64,000 bases of DNA from Siniperca chuatsi (GCF_020085105.1 NC_058055.1:16253822-16317821), one strand, 5' to 3'; positions 34,701 through 47,345 are shown, counted from the first letter of the stretch. The notes: generated by a model not told the origin, from the sequence alone. Numbers and translations: made by a program.

Positions 34701-37134
34701 TTTGGCACAGGGGTAGGCTATAGAGTCATTCATTCCTTAACAGGCAATTTAGTAGGTAGGGAAAACCCTGCTGTTTATTCTGGCATCATGTTGGCAAAAA
34801 TGATCGAGGTCATGTCCATATACGATAAGTCGATATCATGACAGGCGATAATTACATATCATATATATCGTATGATAAGTCAATAATCGTAATTATTGTG
34901 ACAGGCCTAGTCAGCTGTTCAGCAGAAACAAGTTGTGAACACAACACTGGCATATTTATCACTTAATTAATAGTGAGTTGTATGGCAAATGTGTTAGTAA
35001 CCAGGAGATAAAGAATAATATTATCATTTATGTGGACTTTGTGTTTCTGGCCACCTGAAGTCCAATATTCACTCTCTTTAGCTCTGTTTTTGGTCTCTAC
35101 CAACACCTAATGGAAATATCTGACTCTATAGAAGCTAAATGCTAAATTATGTTCACCAGCTAGTCGCTAACTGTGTCTGTCTGCTGTTTGGTGCTGAGCA
35201 GGTAGTGTCAGTTTATTTTTTTCAAAAATGGCACTATGAGGGCGGTACGCGTGAGTCAAAACAGTAAAGTTGCAGTCCATAAAACCAAAACAAAAAGAGT
35301 TGTGTGACACAGTGCAAAGTCGGATGATAATTCTCATCGCTTCAAGCAACTCCCTTCACATACAAGTAGTCATGTGATCCATTGTTAATATAAACATATT
35401 GGTTATAGCTCTGAACCTAAAAATGAAGTTTGTTTTTAAATCAGTCTAGTTACAAACTGTCCTTCCCTCCCACAGGAGCGCTCAGTGCGTCAGTTCCTGC
35501 TGACCAACCTGGTGGAGCAGAACGGCCACTATGCCTGGAGGGTCAACTTGGATGCCATCTCGGCGCACCTTGAGGACATCATGAGCTTCCCCAGTTTTAA
35601 CACCATCTATGAGGGACCTACACTGTTTTTGGGTGGAGCCAGTTCTGCTTATATCAGGTATAAAACACCACAGACACAAACAGTTTATTTTTATAGTAAC
35701 AGATACAATCGTGTAGAATACTCACTGAAATTAGTAGCTTAAGCTTATTTGCAATGCTTGTCCCTAAATGGGCTTTCATTTTTTTTAAAAAAGTAAAAAA
35801 ATCATAGGTAAGGCCTTTAGCCTTTTCTGTATTCTACTATTACCTCTCGAGGAGGTGTATGAACATAGTTACACATGTAAGAAAGCAAATCAACAAATTA
35901 AGTAAGTGGACAGCAACACTTATTTCTGGGTGATAGAAATTAAACTCTGCGAAAATACATAAGAAAGAAATTGATATGTAACTAACTGTGATGCAAATTG
36001 TAATACAAAAAATAAATATGCAACTAAGAAAACAAGCACACTAGTAAATATTCATTAGCTACTTAAAAGTAACCATTTTATTATTATACAACAAACTTTT
36101 ATTTTTAGTATAATTTTTCAACTGTAACAGTGCTTGGACTAATCCTATAATATTGTACAATTTTATATATGTTTTTTTTTCTTTATTTATTTATTTATAT
36201 ATATAAATATGCAACCATCACAGGTGTCAACAACTGGAATGCAAAACAATATGATACATAAAAGGAAAAATAACGATAAATAAATAAATAAATGAAATGA
36301 AAAAAATTAGAGAAAATTTACAAAAGTGAATATAAAGAAAGAAACAAACAAAAAACACAATAATGCAATAAAATGAAATTTCTTTTTATAAAAAGAATAA
36401 AATATAAAAAATAAATAATTGAAAAAAGGAATAAAAATACTAATAGTTTATAGTAAATAGTTTTTTTTCATCATCTCTATTATCATATCATAAATATGAT
36501 TACCCACATTTATCAGTGTTTTTTATATATATTCTTTTTGGGCAGGCATTTTTTGCCTTTATTGGAGAGGATACAGTAGAGACAGACAGGAAATGCAGGG
36601 ACAGGGAATAACATGCAGCAAAAGTCCCCAGCTGGACTCGATCGGAGGACGTTGCATGGACGTAAACCTCTAGGCCACCCAGACGTCCCATTGTTATATA
36701 AATATATACTATATACATATGCAATAGATAGAAAATACTAATTACAATAAATGTACCATTTAACTAGATAAAATCCTCATAATAAAAAACCACCTCAACA
36801 CCCCTGATAACTTGCGTGGTCACATTCTGCATTTACATTTATACAGTGGCAACTCTGTGTGAATGTGTTAACGAACCCGCTGTAATTAACTTTTTTCTGT
36901 TTATTGTTCATTTTCCTTCCATTTCTTTTCTCCTTGCAATACTCCATTTTACCTGATATTCTCATTCCTCCTTCTCCATGTCTTCACTCCTGATCCAGCT
37001 CCGAGGATTACCCAGAAATCCAGAGGCTGTTCCCTAACGCCGACATCCAGTACATCCCAGACGCGAGCCACTGGATCCACGCAGACAAACCCTTAGATTT
37101 CATCAGCTCCATCAGCTCCTTTCTTCAGTCCTAG
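31712..37134 (+). CDS. abhd11: ABHD11, mitochondrial alpha/beta hydrolase
   Basis: Six coding exons: 31712-31833, 33290-33425, 33821-33994, 34228-34398, 35476-35657, 36999-37134. They join to 306 residues (human ~315). The protein is a serine hydrolase of the mitochondrial matrix, linked to the 2-oxoglutarate dehydrogenase complex and lipoylation. Visible: an Arg/Ser-rich presequence from MSALCRLIQRG, oxyanion HGLFGS, VLTVDARNHG, nucleophile S131 in GHSMGGKTA, D227 in WRVNLDA and H286 in SHWIHAD as the triad. The frame is open upstream to 31448, but MSALCRL gives the expected targeting peptide. AATAAA at 39180-39185 suggests a ~2-kb 3' UTR. All junctions are GT-AG. It lies beside the claudin-3-like gene, as in mammals. 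Confidence 0.95.
32360..32700. repeat. Possible dispersed repeat in abhd11 intron 1
   Basis: GGTGTGGAGAATATTTTGTA, ACACCCCATTTTTATCAAGG and GGGTGGACACAATATTAG recall a widespread fish repeat. The frames here are not coding. Boundaries are unclear. Confidence 0.35.
32690..32900 (+). repeat. Dispersed repeat of the 'TAGTTGATTAATCAATTAG' type
   Basis: CATTAGTTGATTAATCAATT and CATATATTTGCTGGTCCC follow the consensus of a very common fish repeat. Another copy in the opposite orientation lies in sumf2 (51488-51745). Confidence 0.55.
34425..34907. mobile_element. Non-autonomous TIR element in abhd11 intron 4
   Basis: The ends GCCTGTCACGATAACT (left) and AATTATTGTGACAGGC (right) are inverted near-repeats, and the interior is a series of CGATAA-type motifs. 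I recognise it as an abundant fish DNA element of about 480 bp. No transposase. Confidence 0.6.
36530..36692 (-). mobile_element. tRNA-derived SINE fragment
   Basis: On the minus strand: A-box-like TGGCCTAGAGGTT, B-box-like CGATCGAGTCCAG, then a body with GCATGTTATTCCCTG and CAATAAAGGCAAAAAATGCC, the arrangement of a tRNA-related SINE familiar from fish. Worn; in abhd11 intron 5, in a long AT-rich stretch (35750-36500) with no other feature. Confidence 0.55.
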
Positions 37135-37239
37135 CTGCCTCCTGCCTACACCCCAGAACTTTTTTTATGCTCAGCACCTCTGAGCGTCCCCTCACTGAAA
37201 ATGAAGATTAGAATTCAGCAGCTTCAGCAAGAGCGAGTG

Positions 37240-37327
37240 GAGTCATTAGTGATGCTAATAGTTGCCACTTACCATTGCCATCACTAATGACTCACCCCTG
37301 AGTCATTAGTGATGCTAATAGTTGCCA
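37240..37327 (+). repeat. 60-bp-spaced duplication with perfect hairpin in abhd11 3' UTR
   Basis: A 28-bp unit beginning GAGTCATTAGTGATGC occurs exactly at 37240-37267 and 37300-37327. Between them an inverted copy of its start makes a perfect 16-bp stem with loop CCCC (37279-37314). In the mature 3' UTR this could fold as a stable stem-loop. Confidence 0.85.
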
Positions 37328-37870
37328 ACACTGGACCAAACTCACCCTTTTACAGCAGTCAGTTCTTATCTTCAAACAAACGTAGTGTAGTGTAGGTGAA
37401 CTTTTCTTTTGTTTAGTCTCTCTGTCAGACAGGTAGTGTTAGTAGATTGGCTGGTTTCTAGATGTGTTTTCATTGATTTTTAGACTGGTAGGTAGAAAAT
37501 AGTAATGAAAATATCTCCAGTTTAACATAACGGGGCTGTTTTGGAGGTGATGTACTAATCCAAAGAAACTCTCATTTGCACAGTGCTTTCTTTATGTTGA
37601 AACATGTATACCAGTATAAGAAAAAGTGGCTTTAGGCCAAGTACAATCTGCTTGACTGCTGAAGTGGACCAGTAGTTAAGATAGTTGGATATGAAAGTTT
37701 TGACAGCACTGGAATGAAACAAAGAAACAATAAGTGTTTCTTTGCAGGAGGGAGTTTGGTATCATGTGTCAGGAGGTTGGAGCTCTGCAAAGAGGCTGTA
37801 ATGCAAACTTTATGTGTACAGATGATTTGTTGTAGATTTGTTGTAGAAACTTATTTTAATGTTGATAATA

Positions 37871-37873
<3 letters not shown>

Positions 37874-37909
<36 letters not shown>
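37874..37909 (+). repeat. (AT)n microsatellite
   Basis: About 18 AT units in the abhd11 3' UTR region. Confidence 0.95.
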
Positions 37910-37914
<5 letters not shown>

Positions 37915-39179
37915 ATTTGGGTCCGGAACGTCCTCTCCTCTGTATGTCAGAGATGAAGATTTACAGGACGGTTACTTTGTCACAACTCAAGGTCATCGAG
38001 AGTGCTGGTTATATTTTTATGCCAACATAATCCTCTATGAAAACAACGCTGAAACACTCAAATGCAGCATTGCTACCATCTGTTTCCTGAGTATCTCAGG
38101 TTACAACTGGATATGCTAGTTATTATACACTTATACTCTTCTCCTGTCTGTCTGGCAGTAAGCTGCGGTAATGTTGTTGTGTCTTTGTATTTGGTCAGTC
38201 CAATCAGTGTTTTGATGAAACATGTTTTACCGATTTATTATCTGTATCTCACTTATCTTTACAACTAAGGCGCAAGGCTATATGGGTATCTCACAAATAT
38301 ATGCTGCAACAATGTACGTTGTTATCTAATCGTAATAGTGTTAATATAATTTCTGTTTCCATGGGTTTCAACAGTACAGTCCACAGTAGTGAAACTGCCA
38401 TCCGTATGAATAAGCAGGGTGTGGTAAATTTGTATGTGCCTCTTTTGTCGAGAGCTCCTTTTCCATTTCTGTAAAACTTGATTTAAAAAAAATCCTTTTA
38501 TTCTACAATAATAACTAGCAGACTAGAGATTGGCAGCTGGGTTGCCAGTTCTGTGTGAATTTTCTCACAAGGAAGCTTAACAGATGAGGGTGTATCCCTT
38601 CATGGCGCTAGATGTTTACTACAATCAGTGTTTTATGTTTGTTTAATGTGAATACAGAAGTCTTAAAGGCTTTAAATTACCAGAATTAAGTTGAGTGAAA
38701 CTCTCTTTATTTTATTCTTTTGATAAAGCTCCAGTTAGTGGAGAAATACCCCCTTGCCCTCCTCAACCACAGGACAGATTTGTCTTGTTGCACAATATGA
38801 ATAGATTGTTGGGGGGTTTGGTATCGCTGTCATTTCAATGCAGGCCCTGCTTCAGCTTCTGTAGTGTTGCAGTGGGACAAGAATATGTCAAAGGGGAACT
38901 CTGTGTAAACAATATAGAAAAGTGAATTTATTCAATCACATTGAAAAGCTGAATACTGTAATCATCTGTTCAGGATTGTATATTGTTTCACTATGAGCAT
39001 GCCTTTTCTCTTGTCATCAGATGTAAATTTGCTGTGCTATATACGTCTCAGTTTGTTGAACATGTTGCCACAATGGTGGCACTCATTCTAGATAATGCCA
39101 TATATAAATTTTAAATGTGAGCAGGATGCATATAGGAGTGGATTATATATCATTGAAAATGTACAAACTAATATTATAC

Positions 39180-39185
39180 AATAAA
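39180..39185 (+). terminator. Likely abhd11 polyadenylation signal
   Basis: AATAAA about 2 kb after the stop. The minus-strand AATAAA of the convergent coiled-coil gene is at 39357-39362, so the two transcripts would end within about 200 bp of each other without a long overlap. Confidence 0.45.
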
Positions 39186-39502
39186 ATGGCAAAAATCTGC
39201 AACAAAGTTTTCTTTTTTTCTCTTGAATCTTGAAAATGCAACAAACCAAAGTGCAGACTATGAAGGATCTAAAGTGTCGTAGTGACAGTGTCTCTCAAAA
39301 TAAACTGCAGTCTGACTCAGCAAGAGTTTTGAAGGAGCTTTTGCATGAGAATTTCATTTATTTACAACTAACAATATTCTGGAAATTAAGTATAAGGTAT
39401 TCAAGTGTTACAGTATTAAAAAAAAGTGCATGGCTCATTCATAATCAGTTATATTTCATACATAAAGTGACACTAGTCAAAGATCCAAAGCATGTTTTCC
39501 CA

Positions 39503-39842
39503 TTAAAGATCCCCTCCAGACATGTTTTAAGACATATACAAAATACTCTGCTTGGAATAGTAGTTTGTATCTGATACATTTTTCTTCTACAAAAAAGTTA
39601 AATTGCCTCGTTAAAAAATTCCTCCCTCATTGAAAAATACAGAATCTATGAATATGTAAATATTGTTCATTTCAAAAGTGTAAATGGACACAATATGTCT
39701 CCTAATTCAAAGAAATGTCTATTTTCTGTGTATGTGCACCAGAGCTGTAAGTAATTTGTAAGTTTCATCATTCTGCACAGTGAAGGTCAAACAACCAAGT
39801 GACAAGAAGCAAAACACATTTTTGAGTGGAGGGGGACTTTAA
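39503..39842. mobile_element. TTAA-flanked MITE, short copy
   Basis: Starts TTAAAGATCCCCTCCAGACA and ends GAGTGGAGGGGGACTTTAA: inverted ends of about 16 bp with TTAA at both borders. It shares these ends with the 831-bp element at 60973-61803. TTAA target sites are characteristic of piggyBac-type elements; assignment is by analogy. It lies just beyond the stop of the coiled-coil gene and probably within its 3' UTR. Confidence 0.65.
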
Positions 39843-39898
39843 ACTGTTAAACATGGGAGTTGTGCATCAGAATGAATGTACTCAAAGTCATCACAGTT

Positions 39899-42800
39899 TC
39901 AATCGAGTGATACGATCTGGAAGCCATTGTCACCCCTGCCCAACTCTGAATCCTGCCCCGATGCATCCTGGTCTTTCTTGCCCCTCCTCAGCTTGTCCAT
40001 CCAGTTGCGTTGGGTGCCGGTAGAAGAAGGTGTGCTGGGAATCGGAGCAGCAGAACCAGCAGATTTGGGGATGAAGATCTGGTTTGAGTTGGTTGTGGGT
40101 GTAGACAAATGGATGTTGGACGGCCGCTGGATGGGCGGTCTGTTGTTTCTTCTCAGGATGCCCAGGCGGGAGGGCTTCTTCTGGGCCTGCTCTGCCTGCT
40201 GCTGACTCTGCAGCTGCTGCTGGAGGATCAGCTGAACGTCCTCCTGAGTCAAGGGAAAAAAAAAGGCTGTCAGAGCACAAGAAATACTGCAACGTCAAAT
40301 CTACAAACCGTGATCAGAAACAGGAAATGTGAGAAAGAGGGGCAAGATAAATGTGGAGATAGCCAGATTTTATACCTGTGAGAGTGTGATCTATGTAATG
40401 CCACTGGTGAATAAAGGACTGTACAAAAATGATTAGGAAGGTTAGGGTGGTCAGAAAGGGGAAAGGGTAATTATGATTTTTATTTTTGCTGAAGGGAGGG
40501 AAAACTGACTTTTCTGGGAGAGCAGGGGAGGGTCATTTAATTTTTACTCACTCCAAATTTATATTTCAGCCTTCCATTGTGAGATGAATTTAAAAAATTT
40601 GTCGCAAGTGATGGGTTTAGTGTGCACAGTGGGTCATAAACGCGCCCTTTATCAAACACAGAGGACAACAAACCTGTCAGTTGTTCCCCCCTTCACTTTA
40701 GTCTTGATCATAATAAAACATATTTAAAAAGTTAAATGTGTCATATTAAGTTGGCCTATTATAATTCAAGTTTAGCCTCTTTAGTGGCTGGACTATTTAT
40801 AATTATATGTTTGCCATAAATTTGGATACTGCTAATTCCTCTAGTGTGTGTATTAGTGACTATTGTGAAAATGATTATTAAACAAATTTCTTAAGGTTTA
40901 TATTAGATTACAATATCTCAAATTCATAAAGCTTTGCCTCTTTTAGTTAGTAATGGTGGAACAAGTTGTACCAACTCTGGGTTGCAGTTATTGTTTCTAA
41001 GGGGACGGCCAAAGAAAATACTTTTAAAAAGTGAAACATAAGATTCTACCCTCCTCCTCATCCTAATAATTTTCATACAGTCCTTAAACTTCACCTGTCT
41101 GATCACTGAAATTCAACAAAGCGAGGGACCATTTATAAAGAAAAAAATTAATTGTGTCCCATTGTGTGACCAAAAGACAGTCTAAAGGTACAAAGAGAGG
41201 AGGGTCTACAAATTGCAACTTTGCTAAAAAAATAAATAAACTAGAAAAAATAAATAAAATTGAACTGATGACAGTTGTAAACATAATGGAATCCAACTTT
41301 TTAACCTTTTTTTTTTTTTACATCATAACCATCATATCCAGAGAAGGGTTTGACCAATATACATCTTGTAACGGTGATGCTAACATTTTGGCATTTTAGC
41401 TCCAAATAGCCAAAACTTCATGCAAATGTGCCATATCTTAAAATCTGAATTGATAATTACAAAAAAAAAATTTGCGGCTGGAATTTAGACCATCACTGCA
41501 CACTGGGACACATAATACTTGGGGTACAACTGAAGCAGATGCTGCTGCTCTCACCAGTAAACTTGACAACACTTGCAAAGTTCAGTGTAGTTTCAGTTTA
41601 ACGCTGTAGGGAGCCAGGCGCTCACCAGATGAACACATGAGCCTGAGGCCAAAAGACTGGCAGGATACCAGCTGGCAGTGACGCCTGTATACACTGCATG
41701 TGCTGAATGTAATGTGTGCAGATTTAATTGTAGTTTGTTTTGTGTGTGTTTTATGGCTGAATACATTCAGAGCTCTGAAAGTACACGTGTACATAACACT
41801 AATTATGTACTTATTTTTGTGTGCATACTGTGTCCTACTTTTCACACACATTTCAATGTTCCCACTGTCTCCAATGTTCTCAGTAAGAGTCCATATTTTA
41901 ATTTATATTTTAATTATTTATTTGTTCAGCAATTACACCTTTCCCTTTTCAGTTCATTCACATTTTTTGAGGGTCTCTGTTAAACATTAAAGTCGTCTCA
42001 GGTTTACCTTCCAGGCCTCGAGCTCCAGCGACAGCTCCAGACGTTTCTGTACAGCCTCCAGCAGCTGGTTGTTCAGCAACATCATCTCTGTTTTACTCCG
42101 CAGCAGCTCGGCCTCCATCGCCTTCTTCCTGCACAGCGGAACAGAAAGAATGACACATTCCTCAAAATAGATTCACATCTTTCAGCTTCCTTTTTTCCCT
42201 TAAATTATTATTTAGAGGCGGTGAGTGTGACTGTGTACATCATGTGTCTGTACTCACTTCTCTATGGCCTCATCTCTGTCCCGCAGCGCCTGCTGCAGAA
42301 TAGCACTGTCCTCTGCTCCTTTTCCAGATTTGACCTTTTGAATGAACAAGCAGGGGAGACAGGTTATTATTTGTCACAACTCTTTTTATTCTCTGCCTTT
42401 AACCTCTCTGACTTCACTCTCTCTAATCTGTCTTTTAACAGCACTCTGATCTAATCCCACCGTTTTTCTAACATACAGCAAATACCAGAAAGACTCAGAT
42501 CACTGATACTGTCACTTGTAAACTTGTCATGCTACATAGCTGAGCTTAAACACCTGGGTAGAGGGAATCAATAAGGAAGGTGCTTCATCAGGAGGGCACG
42601 GATGAGCATTAAATCTCTGCACAGGCCTCAAGGCTCATTTGAAGCCTAACCTAGTCTTCTATTATTAACTATCTTGTTGACAGTATAAAGTCCTTGCTGC
42701 ATTGCCAAAAATATATTAATTTGCAGGTGAAAGCATCTTTAAATAACTGCCTTATTTAAAGATGCTTTCACCCACTACTTATATCAAGTTAGTATAGTCA

Positions 42801-44507
42801 GATTTGAGATAGAAATGGAAAATTAAAACTCATAATTTCTACGTGTAAGTCATTAGCCACCTTTGTCACCTGTCCACCTCTCCTTTATTTCCACTTGTAT
42901 GTGCAAAGCAAACATTCTTCTGGGTAACATGCCCACTAAAATCAACTCAAACTGAGATTGCATATGATTAAGGGTAAGGAGCTTTATTTGAGTGCATGCG
43001 GGTGTTGCCTTTACCTGATAAGTCTGGGTGATTGCCAGTTTCCGGGCCACATCTTGCAGTTGGACCAGGGCTGCGTCCAGGCAGTTTTCCCCATGAGAGG
43101 GTTCAGGTGGGATGGACTCTGGCTCTGTCAGCGGGTGCAGCAGCCGCAGAACGGACAGGACCTCCTCTGTGACCTTGGATAGAAATGAACAGAAAGAAAT
43201 TATAATAATCCTGCCGAGTTCTGCAGATGTACACCATGTCCCGGTACTTATGTGTAACCTTTACCCTCTCTCTGTGTTGGCTCCATCCCAGTCCTTCTCT
43301 GCTCTCCTGTAGCTTGTCCACCTGGGCCTTAAGCTTGATACTTCGTCTCCGAGACAGCTCCACTTCTCTGCGCACTTCTTTAAGCTGCAAACAAAACACT
43401 ACCTCATGACATTTTTACGCAATGTAAATAGAAACTGCTAATCTAGATTCCTGGGTGAAACTGTCAACAAGAAATCCAGTCGTACCGGCTGAGATGTGAT
43501 TCAGCGCTTATGAACACTGCAAATATGCACACATGAACTCATTTATGGAAACACACTCAAAGACAAACTGAGATAACTGAGTAATGAAAGCTATTAACAT
43601 AAAGTATGAGGCACAAAACGTTGTCCACAAACACTTTTTCCATCTTTACACCACTCATAACCACAAATCAAGCCCTGTCATCATCAGGTAATAAACTGTC
43701 CTCGTGTTCTGACGTCAAACATACTTCATTATGCTGAGGGACATGATTTATTGGTGTTCTGGAAACCGCTTTGTATCTCTCATTTTGTGCTTTTTGTAAA
43801 TGTTTGGTTTACTCTTGAGTGACTCTTCTCCCTGTATAACAGGTTTTGTTGTTTGACAAGCCTGTTTGTAGCAGAATATATGTAAATTCATTCACTGTAA
43901 AAAGATTTATATATTTTTTCACCACACCAATAATCTCTCTCTCTCCCAATATAAACATGCAGACATATAAAGACTGTTATCCTACCGTCTCTGAGACGTG
44001 TCCCAGTGTCTGGCGTCTGCAGAGCAGCCTGCCGCTCCTGATCAGGTCTGGTAAAGTTCCATCTGTGTAGTTCCTCTGAAAGGAGCTCCCACTTCCACCG
44101 GCTACTGAATCACCTGTCCCCTCTGAGGTCAGCTCACCTGGAATGTCTTTCTCCTCAACCAGTTCCTCTTCATCCACATCTTTTAAATTGAATTCACTGA
44201 TGAGGCATGAGTTGTTAAAGGGTAGCAGATCAGCACAGTTTCCTTTGTCTTGGCCATCAGAGACCACATCCTCCTGCTCTGCATTGTCTTCAGGTTCCTC
44301 TGGATCTTCTGGTTCTGTTGTGATCACAGAGATCTTTGGTTGCGGTTCTGTTGGCAAAACTGTTGGTCGGTAAAATGATGATTTGTTCCTGAGCGAACCC
44401 GACTGCCTGTCCTCCAGTCTGTTCAGAGAGGAGTAGAGCGGTTCATTGGTGGTGATTCGAGGTCTCAAACTCTCGTTGAGGACTGAGAAAGACTTAGAGT
44501 AGTACAT
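39899..44507 (-). CDS. Coiled-coil protein, not identified
   Basis: Six coding exons on the minus strand join in one frame to 447 residues: 43986-44507, 43265-43384, 43015-43173, 42258-42334, 42008-42128, 39899-40243 (GT-AG throughout). The first ATG used lies 3 bp inside an exon that begins after a good acceptor (44510), so a 5' UTR exon probably lies upstream; a further coding exon cannot be excluded. Residues 1-175 are low-complexity and acidic (ITTEPEDPEEPEDNAEQED). About 175-330 is predicted coiled coil (VRREVELSRRRSIKLKAQVD, LRDRDEAIEKKKAMEAELLR, LNNQLLEAVQKRLELSLELE). A Gln-rich run (ILQQQLQSQQQ) follows, then a basic, Ser/Pro-rich tail ending FQIVSLD. The coiled coil recalls BICD-type cargo adaptors, but I do not recognise the family and no adaptor signature motif was seen. 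Confidence 0.85.
42726..42772. repeat. Perfect 21-bp inverted repeat with 5-nt loop
   Basis: GGTGAAAGCATCTTTAAATA(A) is followed after CTGCC by its exact reverse complement. It lies in the third coding intron of the coiled-coil gene and belongs to no element I recognise. Confidence 0.95.
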
Positions 44508-44975
44508 GACCTGCAGTAGAATCAATCAAACCATCTGAAGATACTGTCAGTCAGGCTATATATAAAACACAAAAGAGCAAGAGGAGGACAGAAAAACAAG
44601 GAGGAGGGATGGTTATAAACAGAATGTCTCCAAACTGGTTTTTCCTGAACTGTGTGAGTCTTCACAGTGGCACAGCATGACATGATGTGATGTCACTGGA
44701 GGCTGTGGCTTCATGTGGCCCGAAAGGGTTTTCTTCCTCCTTTTCAGTCGCCACACAAACACATGACGTGCAAACATACCACAGCTGCAGGGGAACAAAG
44801 GTAGGAGGGCTTTTGATCCTTTGATAGTGACGCATGATACCCGATTTAAACTGCTCTTTTATCTTATATCAACTCAAATATCCAGAGGGCTGGAGATGGT
44901 GACCAGAGAAAACACAAAACAATTGACAGTCAGTGTCAAAGGCAATGTTATGCAATGACAGCAAGGTTAATCTCC

Positions 44976-45583
44976 AGTGGTGGAAAAAGTAGTCAGATCC
45001 TTTACTAAATTAGAAGTAGCAATACCACTACAAGTAAAAGTCCTGCATTTTACGTAAGTAAAAGTATGTAAGTATTATCAGCAACATTTACTTAGTGTCA
45101 AAAGTAAAAGTACTCATTCTGCAGAAAAATGGTCCCTCTCGGTGTTTTACTATTATATATTATTATGTGTGTAATGTCGTTGTCCTGATAGAACCACATA
45201 TCTCTAAGAAGTCAACTTTTCATGAGCTCAAAAAAACATCCCTGTTTTCAGCTTTGTCACAAAGCATTTTCCAGTTAATACAAGGAGATTTTTAAATTGT
45301 TTATTTAGCTGAAGAAGTAGGAGAATTTAACAACCCATAAAGGAACAATTCATCCTTCACTTCATCAGAAACATTCAAATTCAAAATCACCAAATTTGGA
45401 GATACATGGTTTGCACAGGACAGGAAGGTTATGAAAAATCGTGATCTGAAAAGTAACTAAAGCTGTCAGACAAATACAATATTTGCCTCTGAGATGTAGC
45501 GGAGTAGAAGTATAAAGTTTACTTTAATTTGTACTTAAGAACAGTACTTGAGTAAATATGCTTAGTTACATCCCACCACTGTC
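44976..45583 (-). repeat. Dispersed fish repeat with AGTAC motifs, copy 3
   Basis: Begins AGTGGTGGAAAAAGTAGTCA and ends GTAAATATGCTTAGTTACAT, the reverse order of the 4313-4885 copy. The middle (about 45335-45425) is unrelated text and may be a further insertion. Confidence 0.6.
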
Positions 45584-46689
45584 AATCTCGATGTTGTAGT
45601 TTACGTCTTTTTTCCTTGTTTGATAAAAAAAAAAACTCGTACAGAGTCAAAACCGCCTATTCAGTGATTTATTTTTGGAATCGAACTGCTTTGGGGGAAA
45701 ACACCAGTTGTAGTCATTCCTTGCAGTTAAGAGGGTAATTTTTGGTGGGAAACTTCCCACACACATGAGCAGAGATGAGTCGGTGACACATCAACATGTC
45801 CTATTTTCTAAATGAATACTTGGCGTACTTTGTATTTCAGGGAGCACAAGAAGAAGCTACAAGTTATTATTTTCAGGCAGGGGAGTTGATTTGAAGCCTG
45901 CTGCAAGTACAACAACAATAAAACTACACCACAATTATCAGTCAATAATAATAATAATAGTTATTATTATTATTTACTGTCAATTAAACAACCTGTTTCT
46001 TGTTTATATCACACACACATACACACATAATGTCTTTAAATTGTCATGACACGTTTTTCACTTGGTTGTGTACATAATGTCATGTAATCAAAATTAAACT
46101 AACTTTAATTATAGACCTAGTTTTTATCTTAATGCAGCAGGAAGTGGTTCACAGTTGTGTTGTGTGGATTTATGGTCTGAAGTGTTTTCCTTATCGCTGT
46201 CCCTCTAAAAGCAATGTACTAAACTTTTTGTGCTGCACACTTTGCACACTCTTGTGCAGGAAACCATTCAGGCAAGTGGACCCAGTCTTCAGAGTAAAAC
46301 TGCTGATCGTTCCACCTTTATCCATTGTCATCTCCAATAACTTACATTTTATTCTAAATAGGTCAAACCTCATTGGAGTATATAGGAAACCTTGTCTGTG
46401 CCAGTATTTATAGGTCAGGTGCTGTTGTATTATCTCTACAATGCAACAAACATGTCTCATCAAGTCATTCAGCCTTCAGGGCTTTTTTCTTAAAACAGAA
46501 AACTTTCTACCATTTGGGGGAGAGAATACCACTAATTCCCAGTGTTGTGTTCGTTGTTTTAGTAATATTTTAGGGATAATAGTCAATAACAAGATCTAAA
46601 AAAGCACATCCTAGCAAGAGAATGTATCAAGAAGAGAACTAATTAAACCAGGTTGATGTATATTCAAAACAAGTGAAATATTGTCAGTG

Positions 46690-46862
46690 TTGACAGATCT
46701 CCTGTTTCATCTAATTTTATTTGACCTATTTATGTGTCTTTTATATTGTCTTGTGTTTCTTTTATATATATTCTCTTAATACCCTTTATGTCGTATGTAA
46801 AGCACTTTGAATTGCCTTGTTGGTGAAAGGTGCTATACAAATGAACTTGCCTGGCCTTGCTT
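46690..46862 (+). mobile_element. LINE 3' tail fragment
   Basis: GTAAAGCACTTTGAATTGCC, GGTGCTATACAAATGAACTT and a GCCTGGCCTTGC run at the end match the 3' UTR type of L2-like fish LINEs. No coding part remains. Confidence 0.5.
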
Positions 46863-46907
46863 GTTTTATGAATTTTTGGAAATACACTTATTCTCTTTCT
46901 TGCCAGA

Positions 46908-47345
46908 GTTGGATGACAAGACTGATACCACTGTCATGTCCGTACGGTAAATATGAAGCTACAGCTGGTTAGCTTAGCTTAAAGACAGGAAACAGGGGGA
47001 AACAGCTAGCCTGGCTCTGTCCAAAGGAAACAAAATCCACTTACCAGCACTTCTAAAAGTCACCAATTAACAGTAGCTTCCTGGAGTCTCTGCTGGTTGC
47101 CTGGCAACTGCTCAGAGCCAAGAAATAGTCTGGCACATAAACCCTTGTAAAACGGCAAAATGTTGTTTTTACACTTTGGTTTTTGGCTGGATTAAACAAA
47201 CAAGATACAATATGTTAATCTGGGAGCTTTATAAATGCTGGTTGGTATATTTTCTTAGCTTGACAGAGCTAAGCTAGCTGCTTCCCCTTAGTCTTTATGC
47301 TAAGCTACAGTAAACTCTACTGTAAACTCTTCACCAGAAAGTGAA
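46908..47345 (+). repeat. Dispersed fish repeat
   Basis: GGTAAATATGAAGCTACAGC, GGAAACAGGGGGAAACAGCT and AGTCTTTATGCTAAGCTA are typical of an abundant percomorph repeat whose two ends are partly inverted copies (GCTTAGCTTAAAGAC near 46970 against GTCTTTATGCTAAGC near 47295). Confidence 0.6.

Noticed and set aside
44613-44798. 61-codon minus frame as first exon of the coiled-coil gene
   Set aside because: No donor joining in phase and no coiled-coil character; more likely promoter or 5' UTR.
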